A DNA stretch of 64,000 nucleotides from Schistocerca nitens (taxonomy: Eukaryota > Arthropoda > Insecta > Orthoptera > Acrididae). The first letter of the stretch is position 1; every line of letters begins with the position of its first letter. The translations under genes and the position numbers were made by a program. Positions 10,012 to 19,316 of the stretch are shown piece after piece. The stretch spans positions 617,697,000 to 617,760,999 of the forward strand of contig NC_064617.1 of the NCBI RefSeq assembly GCF_023898315.1, given 5' to 3'. The notes beneath the pieces were generated by a model. The model searched no databases, had not been told where the DNA came from, and saw nothing but the letters and a program-made list of their open reading frames with translations.

Positions 10012-11426
10012 CACTCCCGGAAATTGAAATAAGAACACCGTGAATTCATTGTCCCAGGAAGGGGAAACTTTATTGACACATTCCTGGGGTCAGATACATC
10101 ACATGATCACATTGACAGAACCACAGGCACATAGACACAGGCAACAGAGCATGCACAATGTCGGCACTAGTACAGTGTATATCCACCTTTCGCAGCAATG
10201 CAGGCTGCTATTCTCCCATGGAGACGATCGTAGAGATGCTGGATGTAGTCCTGTGGAACGGCTTGCCATACCATTTCCACCTGGCGCCTCAGTTGGACCA
10301 GCGTTCGTGCTGGACGTGCAGACCGCGTGAGACGACGCTTCATCCAGTCCCAAACATGCTCAATGGGGGACAGATCCGGAGATCTTGCTGGCCAGGGTAG
10401 TTGACGTACACCTTCTAGAGCACGTTGGGTGGCACGGGATACATGCGGACGTGCATTGTCCTGTTGGAACAGCAAGTTCCCTTGCCAGTCTAGGACTGGT
10501 AGAACGATGGGTTCGATGACGGTTTGGATGTACCGTGCACTATTCAGTGTCCCCTCGACGATCACCAGTGGTGTACGGCCAGTGTAGGAGATCGCTCCCC
10601 ACACCATGATGCCGGGTGTTGGCTCTGTGTGCCTCGGTCGTATGCAGTCCTGATTGTGGCGCTCACCTGCACGGCGCCAAACACGCATACGACCATCATT
10701 GGCACCAAGGCAGAAGCGACTCTCATCGCTGAAGACGACACGTCTCCATTCGTCCCTCCATTCACGCCTATCGCGACACCACTGGAGGCGGGCTGCACGA
10801 TGTTGGGGCGTGAGCGGAAGACGGCCTAACGGTGTGCGGGACCGTAGCCCAGCTTCATGGAGACGGTTGCGAATGGTCCTCGCCGATACCCCAGGAGCAA
10901 CAGTGTCCCTAATTTGCTGGGAAGTGGCGGTGCGGTCCCCTACGGCACTGCGTAGGATCCTACGGTCTTGGCGTGCATCCGTGCGTCGCTGCGGTCCGGT
11001 CCCAGGTCGACGGGCACGTGCACCTTCCGCCGACCACTGGCGACAACATCGATGTACTGTGGAGACCTTACGCCCCACGTGTTGAGCAATTCGGCGGTAC
11101 GTCCACCCGGCCTCCCGCATGCCCACTATACGCCCTCGCTCAAAGTCCGTCAACTGCACATACGGTTCACGTCCACGCTGTCGCGGCATGCTACCAGTGT
11201 TAAAGACTGCGATGGAGCTCCGTATGCCACGGCAAACTGGCTGACACTGACGGCGGCGGTGCACAAATGCTGCGCAGCTTGCGCCATTCGACGGCCAACA
11301 CCGCGGTTCCTGGTGTGTCCGCTGTGCCGTGCGTGTGATCATTGCTTGTACAGCCCTCTCGCAGTGTCCGGAGGGTGGGTCTGACACACCGGTGTCAATG
11401 TGTTCTTTTTTCCATTTCCAGGAGTG
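10012..11426 (-). mobile_element. Complete Tc1-like transposon (1.4 kb)
   Basis: Inverted ends begin CACTCCCGGAAATTGAAAT at 10012 and, inverted, CACTCCTGGAAATGGAAAA ending at 11426, with about 24 of the first 27 bases matching. TA dinucleotides at 10010-10011 and 11427-11428 are the expected Tc1/mariner target duplication. The flanking sequence on both sides is the 5' leader of the older Tc1-like element, so it is nested. Well-matched ends plus an open transposase frame suggest recent mobility. Confidence 0.9.
10167..11189 (-). CDS. Tc1-like transposase, apparently intact
   Basis: A cut-and-paste DDE transposase that would bind the element's own ends and move it between TA sites in the nucleus. 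The open frame reaches back to 11444, but that extension crosses the terminal repeat, so I choose the Met at 11189 (MPRQRGREPYVQLTDFERGR), giving 340 residues, the usual Tc1 length. In order: an N-terminal paired-like helix-turn-helix (FERGRIVGMREAGWTYRRIA), a second HTH (~residues 85-120), the first catalytic Asp in VVFSDESRFCLG (D155), VWGAISY, the second Asp in LLFQQDNARPH (D244), and Glu in SPDLSPIEHVWDWM (E277). No stop or frameshift is visible. By my count 32 residues separate D244 and E277, not the canonical 34. Whether it is active cannot be judged from sequence alone. Confidence 0.88.
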   Translation of the reverse strand: MPRQRGREPYVQLTDFERGRIVGMREAGWTYRRIAQHVGRKVSTVHRCCRQWSAEGARARRPGTGPQRRTDARQDRRILRSAVGDRTATSQQIRDTVAPGVSARTIRNRLHEAGLRSRTPLGRLPLTPQHRAARLQWCRDRREWRDEWRRVVFSDESRFCLGANDGRMRVWRRAGERHNQDCIRPRHTEPTPGIMVWGAISYTGRTPLVIVEGTLNSARYIQTVIEPIVLPVLDWQGNLLFQQDNARPHVSRATQRALEGVRQLPWPARSPDLSPIEHVWDWMKRRLTRSARPARTLVQLRRQVEMVWQAVPQDYIQHLYDRLHGRIAACIAAKGGYTLY

Positions 11427-12115
11427 TAGAAACATGTCTGACAACTATCGCTTATTTCGCACAACCCCTTTTTGGTGTCGCGATTATCTTTACGTCATTG
11501 TTGAAAGCTTCGCTCGTGCAAAAATCAGCCTGCACTTTTCTCGTACGATATCGTACTTACCATGGATGAAGATTAACAGGCAAGTTCCACATTTCTAGAT
11601 TTGTGGAATGTGTTTGACACAGTGACACAATGCGGAGTTTGACGGAGGTCAGAGCATACGGAATGGATTTGTACAAGTGGTTGAAGGTTTTTATGTAACA
11701 GAATCTCGTATGATGTTGTGGACGGTGGGCGTTCATCAGACATAAAGGCGCCGTAAAGAATGTGCTGGAAAAGTGTGACAGAACCGCTCGTGTTCCCTAT
11801 ATTCATAAATCATGTGACAGACAGGATGTGCACGTTGGTGACGCTTAGCGTACGGGAAAATGTGGTCTTTCAATGACATTAGGAGAATACAAGATGATTT
11901 GAATAGCATTTCTATATGGTGTAGCGAATGGCAACTTTCTCCAAATGTGGAAGAATGCTGGTTAATGCAGATGAGTGGGAAAAACTATCCTGCAGTGTTT
12001 CAGGGTAGGCATACAAATGAGTTCATAGAAAACCACTTAGGTGTGACTAGATATCCATCTTGCCAGCAGGTCAACAGTTGTGTTCTAGCAAGCAGAATGT
12101 TCTGGTGTTAAGATA

Positions 12116-12329
12116 TGACACTGATTTTACAGATACCGGTGATTCAAGTATCTACTATCGGACAATAAATGCCCATTTATCCACCTGCATCATTGCACTG
12201 GTGATCTGTACGTGAGCCGTGCGTGGCTCGTGTTCCTGCCATCTCTTATTTAACATCCTGTTTTTGCCGTACTGCCACCTCGTTACGTTATGCTCTTAAG
12301 CCATAAAATTGTGTGACATATTCAGTCGA
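12116..12329. other. Unassigned sequence
   Basis: Nothing recognised. It may be the decayed 3' part of the LINE relic or the start of the following repeat. Confidence 0.4.
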
Positions 12330-12540
12330 TACTTAAGCTCGGAAATTTGCACTGTAATGATTGGGCAACTAAGTAAACTTATATGTGTTCGAGTGTAACT
12401 GACAGCCGCTGATTTTTGGCCCCTTTCCAGAATTCCAACTAGCTGTTCTCTTCTGCGGATTTAACCAGGCGTCTCAGTACGTTCAGCAGAACGCTATACC
12501 AAGTAATCATCTGTGAACTGTGCTCAATTGGTTTTCCATG
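12330..12540 (+). repeat. Unclassified long repeat, fragment
   Basis: It shares TGTTCGAGTGTAACTGACAG and TGGCCCCTTTCCA with 46380-46470, and the similarity continues into the following ~40 bases. The sister copy carries AATAAA just upstream. This is possibly an LTR-retroelement piece, but no TG...CA boundary or primer-binding site was found. Confidence 0.5.
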
Positions 12541-12722
12541 GAGGTTGCGAAGCCTGTGTGGCTGCTAACCTTGGTTAAATCCTATTGAGCAAGAAAGCTG
12601 CTATCCATAGGGATGTGAACTTCCTGTGGTCTGAACCAGCCAGTTTATGTTACCAGTCTCTTTCCCGTGGATGAGCTAGGTTTATCGACGTTTTGTGAGT
12701 GACATGGATAAAGATATACGGA

Positions 12723-12768
12723 GATGGTATCTGCTCTTTCAGACATGTCCGAAAGAACGGATACTATC
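12723..12768. repeat. 46-bp palindrome
   Basis: Two 23-base arms match at 19 positions by my count. The left arm starts GATGGTATCTGCTC and the centre is CAGACATGTCCG. It could form a cruciform or an RNA hairpin and marks the start of the repeat unit. Confidence 0.75.
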
Positions 12769-12985
12769 TTCATGCAGTTAAGGCTAACCGGCCATTGACC
12801 TTCTTCTTCTGTACTGGATGCACACGAATTGTCCGAACACTTACGGGACTCCGTAAGATTGTCTGCCGCGAGTAATGAGTTAATGGGTAGGGGCAATACG
12901 AATGTAGTGTGTGGACATTAAGTTGGGAATGTGGTTCTCACGGGGAGCGTGCAAGGGATAAATCCCTGCAGTCGCAGTATGCTCT

Positions 12986-13063
12986 GTGCCTTCGGTGGCT
13001 CAGGTGGATAGAACGTCTGCCATGTAAGCAGGAGATCCCGGGTTCGAGTCCCGGTCGGGGCAC
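12986..13063 (+). repeat. tRNA-like domain (Thr TGT-like), repeat-embedded
   Basis: Acceptor strands GTGCC and GGCAC pair, the anticodon stem TCTGC/GCAGG closes a loop CATGTAA (anticodon TGT), and T arm CCGGG/CCCGG closes TTCGAGT. It folds better than copy 1, but the shared flanks show it is part of a dispersed repeat. Confidence 0.65.
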
Positions 13064-13135
13064 GCATTTTCAACTGTCCCCCTTGATGTATATCAACGCC
13101 TGTCGATAGCTTAGGGTCTTGATTTAATTATTATT

Positions 13136-13830
13136 GTAACAGTTTTCGTGGTGTTGTTTGGCAAGAATCGCTGATAATACACTGTAGATTACACATTATT
13201 GCCGATGGCGGCTGTTTGGATATATACTGGCCGCATAACGTGTGAATATTTACGGTGTAGGAGTCGGTTTGATAACGAACATCATGTCCAAAACTAGTCA
13301 CAACAAATAGCAGTTTTAATAAATGTTGTTGATCCATTTTTTCGTGCATAATGCTTAAGGTTCATACAATGTAACTGTTTCCGTGTCTGTCTTTCCCGCA
13401 ATCAAGTCATTGTTACTGACGTGAAACCTGGATACTGGAGAGTGCTGGATGAATATGGGCAAAGAAATAACGAAGATAGCGGCTCGCGAAGACCTGTATT
13501 GTTTACTTAAGGCATCGATTCGTTGCCTCTGCGGCAAGCTGCCGACGCGGCGAAATGTAAACACGGCCCTGACGGCGCCTGATAAAGGGAGACCGGTTGC
13601 AGCAGGCGCCGACGGACGGGGCCTGAGGCTGGCGTAGTGCGTGAGCAATGAGTGCTCAAGCGGAATATCACTACCAAGTTACGACGTGTCGCGCCATACT
13701 GGCTCCTATACGTCACGCCGTGTATCCATTTTGATACAAACAATTAAGACATAATAATAAGTTCCGCCAGAGTTTGGGCAACGTACAGCTATTAACTTGG
13801 AGCGTGACTCGCTATCATCAATAGAAATTT
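13136..13830. other. Unassigned sequence
   Basis: No feature recognised. Short open frames overlap on both strands around 13355-13740, without motifs. Confidence 0.45.
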
Positions 13831-13837
13831 TTTGGAA

Positions 13838-14035
13838 ATTTGTGGTAAGTTCTATGGGGCCAATCTGCTGAGGTCATCGGTTCCTAGGCTTACACACTAC
13901 TTAATCTAACTTGAAGTAACTTACGCTAAGGACAACACACACACCCATGCCCAAGGGAGGACAGGAAACTCTGACGGGGGAAGCCGCGAGAACCGTGGCA
14001 ATGCGCCTAAGACCGCACGGCTACACCGTCAGTCG
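13838..14035 (-). repeat. Degenerate tRNA-derived SINE
   Basis: On the minus strand the order is head, GGGCATGGGTGTGTGTGTTG, then TAAGTAGTGTGTAAGCC and a decayed tail. It is the same subtype as 5663-5855 but heavily mutated, including the B box. No target duplication found. Confidence 0.65.
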
Positions 14036-14236
14036 TCAACTGTTGATATACATCCTTTCTATTTTTCAGGAAAGCACGACGTATGCTAACAGCGGCCCCA
14101 TGCAAATAACTGGTCAGTATCTACCAGCAGTCCAAAATTTGGAATTACATTGTGCAGACATGGCATTCATGCTCAGCAGCATGTGCCAAATAATGACGTA
14201 CAAGTGCCGTTGCACGAAAATAACATTCGCGGTATA

Positions 14237-15534
14237 CAGGGTGAGTCACCTAACGTTACCGCTGGATATATTTCGTAAACCACATCAAATACTGACAAAT
14301 CGATTCCACAGACCGAACCTGAGGAGAGGGGCTAGTGTAATTGGTTAATATAAACCATAAAAAAATGCACGGAACTATGTTTCTTAACACAAACCTCCTT
14401 TTTTTAAAATGGAACCCCGTTAGTTTTGTTAGCACATCTGAACATATAAACAAATACGTAATCAGTGCCGTTTGTTGCATTGTAAAATGTTAATTACATC
14501 CAGAGATATTGTAACCTAAAGTTGACGCTTGAGTACCACTCCTCCGCTGTTCGATCGTGTGTATCGGAGAGCACCGAATTACGTAGGGATCCAAAGGGAA
14601 CGGTGATGGACCTTAGGTACAGAAGAGACTGGAACAGCGCATTACGTCAACATACTAACACCTTTTTATTGGTCTTCTTCACTGACGCACATGTACATTA
14701 CCATGAGGGGTGAGGTACACGTACACACGTGGTTCCCGTTTTCAATTACGGAGTGGAATAGAGTGTGTCCCGACATGTCAGGCCAATAGGTGTTCAATGT
14801 GGTGGCCATCATTTGCTGCACGCAATTGCAATCTCTGTCGTAATGAATGTCGTACACGCCGCAGTACATCTGGTGTAATGTCACCGCAGGTTGTCACAAT
14901 ACGTTGTTTCATATCCTCTGGGGTTGTAGACACATCACGGTACACATTCTCCTTTAACGTACCCCACAGAAAGAAGTCCAGAGGTGTAAGATCAGGAGAA
15001 CGAGCTGGCCAATTTATGCGTCCTCCATGTCCTATGAAACGCCCGTCGAACGTGTACCTCACCCCTCATGGTAATGTACAAGTGCGTCAGTGACAACGAC
15101 CAATAAAAAGGTGTTAGCATGTGAACGTAATGTGCTGTTCCAGTCTCTTCTGTACCTAAGGTCCATCGCCGTTCCCTTTGGATCCCAACGTAATTCGGTG
15201 CTCTCCGATACACACGATCGAACAGCGGAGGAGTGGTACTCAAGCGTCAACTTTAGGTTACAATATCTCCGGATGTAATTAACATTTTACAATACAACAT
15301 ACGGCACTGATTACGTATTTGTTAATATGTTCAGATGTGCTAACAAAACTAACGGGTTCCATTTAAAAAAACGTAGGTTTGTGTTAAAAAACATAATTCC
15401 GTGCATTTTTTAATGGTTTGTATTAACCAATTACACTAGCCCCTCTCCTCACGTTCGGTCAGTGGAATCGATTCGTCAGTATTTGATGTGGTTTACGAAA
15501 TATATCCAGCGGTAACGTTAGGTGACTCACCCTG
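14237..15534. mobile_element. Foldback DNA transposon derivative with 485-bp inverted arms
   Basis: Left arm 14237-14721 and right arm 15051-15534 are near-identical inverted copies, starting CAGGGTGAGTCACCTAACG. TA flanks lie outside at 14235-14236 and 15535-15536. The arms read as the terminal part of an IS630/Tc1/mariner-superfamily element. The 329-bp spacer holds a transposase C-terminal fragment. The right half joins abruptly to an inverted duplicate of the same terminus, so this is a rearranged, non-autonomous element. Confidence 0.88.
14778..15062 (-). pseudogene. IS630/mariner-superfamily transposase C-terminal fragment
   Basis: About 85 residues read WPARSPDLTPLDFFLWG then LKENVYRDVSTTPEDMKQRI. 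This is the region around the third catalytic acidic residue (the Asp in PLDFF) and the C-terminus of a transposase type common in arthropods. The first two catalytic residues are absent: upstream, at about 15050, the frame runs into the inverted arm, so nothing more of the gene remains. Confidence 0.75.
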
Positions 15535-15536
15535 TA

Positions 15537-15837
15537 TACAGCGCCCATTACATTACCGACCTCGGACGAAACAAAGACGAAAAATACCTCACCAAAACTC
15601 CAGACGCGGTACGAGAGACGAAAGACCAAAGAGGAAAAGCAGACTACCTCATCCCTGCATGCTTATTTAAAGGATTACTCATCTGACGACTCCTCGATTC
15701 AGTGCAGATATTTTCCTTATGACCACCATTTGTGATGTTCACAACAATTACATATAAATACTTACGATAAAACCTATAGATATATTTGATTCATTTTGCA
15801 ACCTCGCAATAAACTCTCTTATACAGTTGTAAACAAA
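15537..15837. other. Unassigned sequence
   Basis: Nothing recognised between the foldback element and RTE copy A. Confidence 0.4.
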
Positions 15838-16142
15838 TTTCAAACCATAGACCTTGCCGTTGGTGGGGAGGCTTGCGTGCCTCAGCGATTCAGATAGCCG
15901 TACCATAGGTGCAACCACAACGGAGGGGTATCTGTTGAGAGGCCAGACAAACGTGTGGTTCCTGAAGAGGGACAGCAGCCTTTTCAGTAGTTTCAGGGTC
16001 AACAGTCTGGATGATTGACTGATCTGCCGTTGTAAAACTAACCAAAACGGCCTGGCTGTGCTGGTACTGCGAACGGCTGAAAGCAAGGGGAAACTACAGC
16101 CGTAATTTTTCCCGAGGGCATGCAGCTTTACTCTATGGTTAA

Positions 16143-19100
16143 ATGATGATGGCGTCCTCTTGGGTAAAATATTCCAGAGGTAAAATAGTCCCCCATTCAG
16201 ATCTCCGGGCGGGGACAACTCAACAGGACGTCGTTATAAGGAAAAAGAAAACTGGCGTTCTACGGATCGCAGTGTGGAATGACAGATCCCTTAATCGGGC
16301 AGGTAGGTTAGAAAATTTAAAAAGGGAAATGGATAGGTTAAAGTTAGATATAGTGGGAATTAGCGAACTTCGGTGGCAGGGGGAACAAGACTTTTGGTCA
16401 AGTGAATACAGGGTTATAAATACAAAATCAAATAGGGGTAATGCAGGAGTAGGTTTAATAATGAATAAAACATAGGAGTTCGGGTAAGTTACTACAAACA
16501 GCATAGTGAACGCATTGTTATGGCCAAGATAGACACGAAGCCCACGCCTACCACAGTAGTACAAGTTTATATGCCAACTAGCTCTACAGATGACGAAGAA
16601 ATTGAAGAAATGTATGATGAGAGAAAAGAAATCATACAGATAGTGAAGGGAGACGAAAAGTTAATAGTCATGGGTGACTGGAATTCGATAGTAGGAAAAG
16701 GAAGAGAAGGAAACGTAGTAGGTGAATATGGATTGGGGATAAGAAATGAAAGAGGAAGCCGCCTGGTAGAATTTTGTACAGAGCATAACTTAATCATAGC
16801 TAACACTTGGTTCAAGAATCATAAAAGAAGGTTGTATACATGGAAGAAGCCTGGAGGTACTGACAGGTTTCAGATAGATTATGTAATGGTAAGACAGAGA
16901 TTTAGGAAACAGGTTTTAAAATGTAAGACAGTTCCAGGGGCAGATGTGGACTCTGACCACAATCTATTGGTTATGAACTGTAGATTAAAACTGAAGAAAC
17001 TGCAAAACGGTGGGAATTTAAAGAGATGGGACCTGGATAAACTGAATTTAAGGGAAAGTGTAAGGGAACAACTGGCAAGATTGGGGGAAAGAAATACAGT
17101 AGAAGAAGAATGGGTAGCTTTGAGGGATGAAGTGGTGAAGGCAGCAGACGATCAAGTAGGTAAAAAGACGAGGACTAGTAGAAATCCTTGGGTGACAGAA
17201 GAAATATTGAATTTAATGGATGAAAGGAGAAAATATAAAAATGTAGTAAATGAAGTAGGCAAAAAGGAATACAGACGTCTCAAAAATGAGATCAATAGGA
17301 AGTGTAAGATGGCTAAGCAGGGATGGCTAGAGGACAAATGTAAGGATGTAGAGGCTTATCTCACTAGGGCTAAGAGTAGATACTGCCTACAGGAAAATTA
17401 GAGACCTTTGGAGAAAAGAGAACCACTTGTATGAATATCAAGAGCTCAGATGGAAACCCAGTTCTAAGCAAAGAAGGGAAAGCAGGAAGGTGGAAGGAGT
17501 ATATAGAGGGTCTATACTAGGGCAATGTACTTGAGAGCAATATTATGCAATGGAAGAGTATGTAGATGAGGATGAAATGGGACATTTGACACTGCGTGAA
17601 GAGTTTGACAGAGCATTGAAAGACCTAAGTTGAAACAAGGCCCTGGGAGTAGTCAACATTCCATTAGAATTACTGACAGCCTTGGGAGAGCCAGTCCTGA
17701 CAAAACTCTACCATCTGGTGAGCAAAATATATGAGATAGGCGAAATACCCTCAGACTTCAAGAAGAATAAAATAATTCCAATCCCAAATTGGTTCAAATG
17801 GCTCTAAGCACTATGGGACTTAACATCTGAGGTCATCAGTCTCCTAGAACTTAGAGCTACTTAAACCTAACTAATCTAAGGACATCACACACATCCATGC
17901 CTGAGGCAGGATTCGAACTTGCGACCGTAGCAGTCGCGCGGTTCCAGACTGAAGTGCCTAGAAGCGCTCGGCCACCGCTGCCGGCCCAATCCCAAAGAAA
18001 GCCGGTGTTGACAGATGTGAAAATTACCAAACTATCAGTATAATAAGTCACATCTGCAAAATACTACCGCTAAATCTGTACAGACGAGTGGAAAAACTGG
18101 TAGAAGCCGACATCGGGGAAGATCAGTTTGGATTCCGTAGAAATACTGGAACGCGTGAGGCAATACTGACCCTACGACTTATCTTAGAAGATAGATTAAG
18201 AAAAGGCAAACCTACGTTTCTAGCATTTGTAGACTTAGAGAAAGCTCTTGACAATGTTGACTGGAATACTCTCTTTCAAATTCTAAAGATGGCACGGGTA
18301 AAATACAGGGAGCGAAAGGCTATTTACAGTTTGTATAGAAACCAGATGGCAGTTATAAGAGTCGAGAGACATGAAAGGGAAGCAGTGGTTGGGAAGGGAG
18401 TGAGACAGGGTTGTAGCCTCTCCCCCATGTTATTCAATCTGTATATTGAGCAAGCAGTAAAGGAAACAAAGAAAACTTCAGAGTAGGTATTAAAATTCAT
18501 GGAGAACAAATAAAAACTTTAAGGTTCACCGATGACATTGTAATTCTGTCAGAGACAGCAAAGGCCATGGAAGAGCAGTTGAACGGAATGGACAGTGTCT
18601 TGAAAGGAGGATATAAGATGAAAATCAACAAAAGGAAAACGAGGATAATGGAATGTAGTCGAGTTAACTCGGGTGATGCTGAGGGAATTAGATTAGGAAA
18701 TGAGACTCTTAAAGTAGTAAATGAGTTTTGCTATTTGGGGAGCAAAATACCTGATGATGGTCGAAATAGAGAGGATATAAAATGTAGACTGGCAATGGCA
18801 AGGAAAGCCTTTCTGAAGAAGAGAAATTCGTTAACATCAAGTATAGATTTAAATGTTAGGAAGTCGTTTCTGAAAGTATTTGTATGGAGTGTAGCCTTCT
18901 ATGGAAGTGAAACATGGACGATAAATAGTTTGGACAAGAAGAGAATAGAAGCTTTCGAAATGTGGTGCCACAGAAGAATGCTGAAGATTAGATGGGTAGA
19001 TTGCAAGATTGCATAACTAACGAGGAGGTATTGAATAGAATTGGGGAGGAGTTTGTGGCACAACTTGACTAGAAGAAGGGATCGGTTGGTAGGACATGTT

Positions 19101-19289
19101 CTGAGGCATCAAGGGATCACCAATTTAGTACTGGAGGGCAGCGTGGAGGGTAAAAATCGTAGAGGGAGACCAAGAGACGAATACACAAAGCAGATTCAGA
19201 AGGATGTAGGCTGCAATACGTACTGGGAGATGAAGCAGCTTGTACAGGATACAGTAGCATGGAGAGTTGCATCAAACCAGTCTCAGGAC
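16143..19289 (+). pseudogene. RTE endonuclease/reverse transcriptase, copy A, broken
   Basis: The endonuclease-reverse transcriptase is split over several frames: 16143-16475, 16520-17401, 18088-18486, 18567-19016 and 19041-19289. APE-type endonuclease motifs remain (LDIVGISELRW, VMGDWNS, DSDHNLLVM). The RT region has GVRQGCSLSPMLFN, but the catalytic FADD box reads FTDD. Damage includes frameshifts near 16470, a stop at 17399-17401, further stops around 17520-17630, a SINE insertion, and a 30-40-bp disturbance near 19005-19060. It cannot encode an active protein. Confidence 0.88.
17789..17985 (-). repeat. tRNA-derived SINE, head type A, inside RTE copy A
   Basis: Minus-strand SINE with B box GGATTCGAACTT (as written on plus) and tail start GGTTCAAATGGCTC. 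An exact 11-bp target duplication CCAATCCCAAA lies at 17778-17788 and 17986-17996; copies B and C carry a single AATCCCAAAG at this spot. The SINE is therefore younger than RTE copy A. Confidence 0.93.
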
Positions 19290-19316
19290 TGAAGACCACA
19301 ACAACAACAACAAATT

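Larger units (their letters stand above)
8671..11500 (-). mobile_element. Decayed Tc1-like element, split by a younger Tc1-like element
   Basis: The left end, after TA at 8669-8670, reads CTCTGACGGAAGGAAAACC. The right end near 11500, inverted, reads CAATGACGTAAAGATAATCG. Both resemble the intact end of the same family at 44751 (CACTGAAGGAAATGAAAATC). Without the insertion at 10012-11426 it would be about 1.4 kb, standard for Tc1. It is inserted in the LINE relic. The internal sequence matches the opposite-strand relic at 46640-47680. Confidence 0.72.
6240..12115 (+). mobile_element. Jockey/CR1-type LINE relic split by nested insertions
   Basis: Three collinear pieces of one decayed plus-strand LINE can be read. 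6240-7169 has endonuclease C-terminal remnants (LVGDDCNILSINWD, KYLDLVAANG) and the start of the RT region. 8571-8668 has SSNIINFLKTEKLTSVDL. 11501-12111 has an RT core remnant with frame breaks (AYGMDLYKWLK, PYIHKSCDRQDV) and then the longest open piece, IQDDLNSISIWCSEWQLS (inside the 11860-12111 frame). The pieces are separated by a TTAA-flanked DNA transposon and by a Tc1-like element. Frameshifts and stops are many, so it is dead. The clade is inferred from remembered motifs; RT phylogeny would settle it. Confidence 0.75.
12700..13135 (+). repeat. tRNA-like repeat unit, copy 2 (uninterrupted)
   Basis: This is the full unit matching 2061-2723: palindrome (12723-12768), GGCTAACCGGCCATTGACC, GCCGCGAGTAATGAGT, GTAGTGTGTGGACATTAAG, CCCTGCAGTCGCAGTATG, tRNA-like domain, CATTTTCAACTGTCCC. 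It lacks the SINE present in copy 1 and so shows the empty target. Confidence 0.72.
15838..19313 (+). mobile_element. RTE-like LINE, copy A (full length, dead)
   Basis: It runs from the element's 5' start (AACCATAGACCTTGCCG) through one long coding region to GAAGACCACAACAACAACAA. Length without the SINE at 17789-17985 is about 3.3 kb, equal to copies B and C. ACAAATT occurs on both sides (15833-15839, 19310-19316) and may be a short target duplication, though it overlaps the CAA tail. Confidence 0.9.

Noticed and set aside
2548..13063. Functional tRNA genes at 2548-2623 and 12986-13063
   Set aside because: Both lie inside the same several-hundred-base repeat with conserved flanks, and their anticodons differ between copies. 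Copy 1 also has a poor acceptor stem.
14522..15278. Near-identical small proteins on both strands (14522-14713 plus, 15059-15250 minus)
   Set aside because: They are the two inverted arms of the foldback transposon read outward, not a gene pair.
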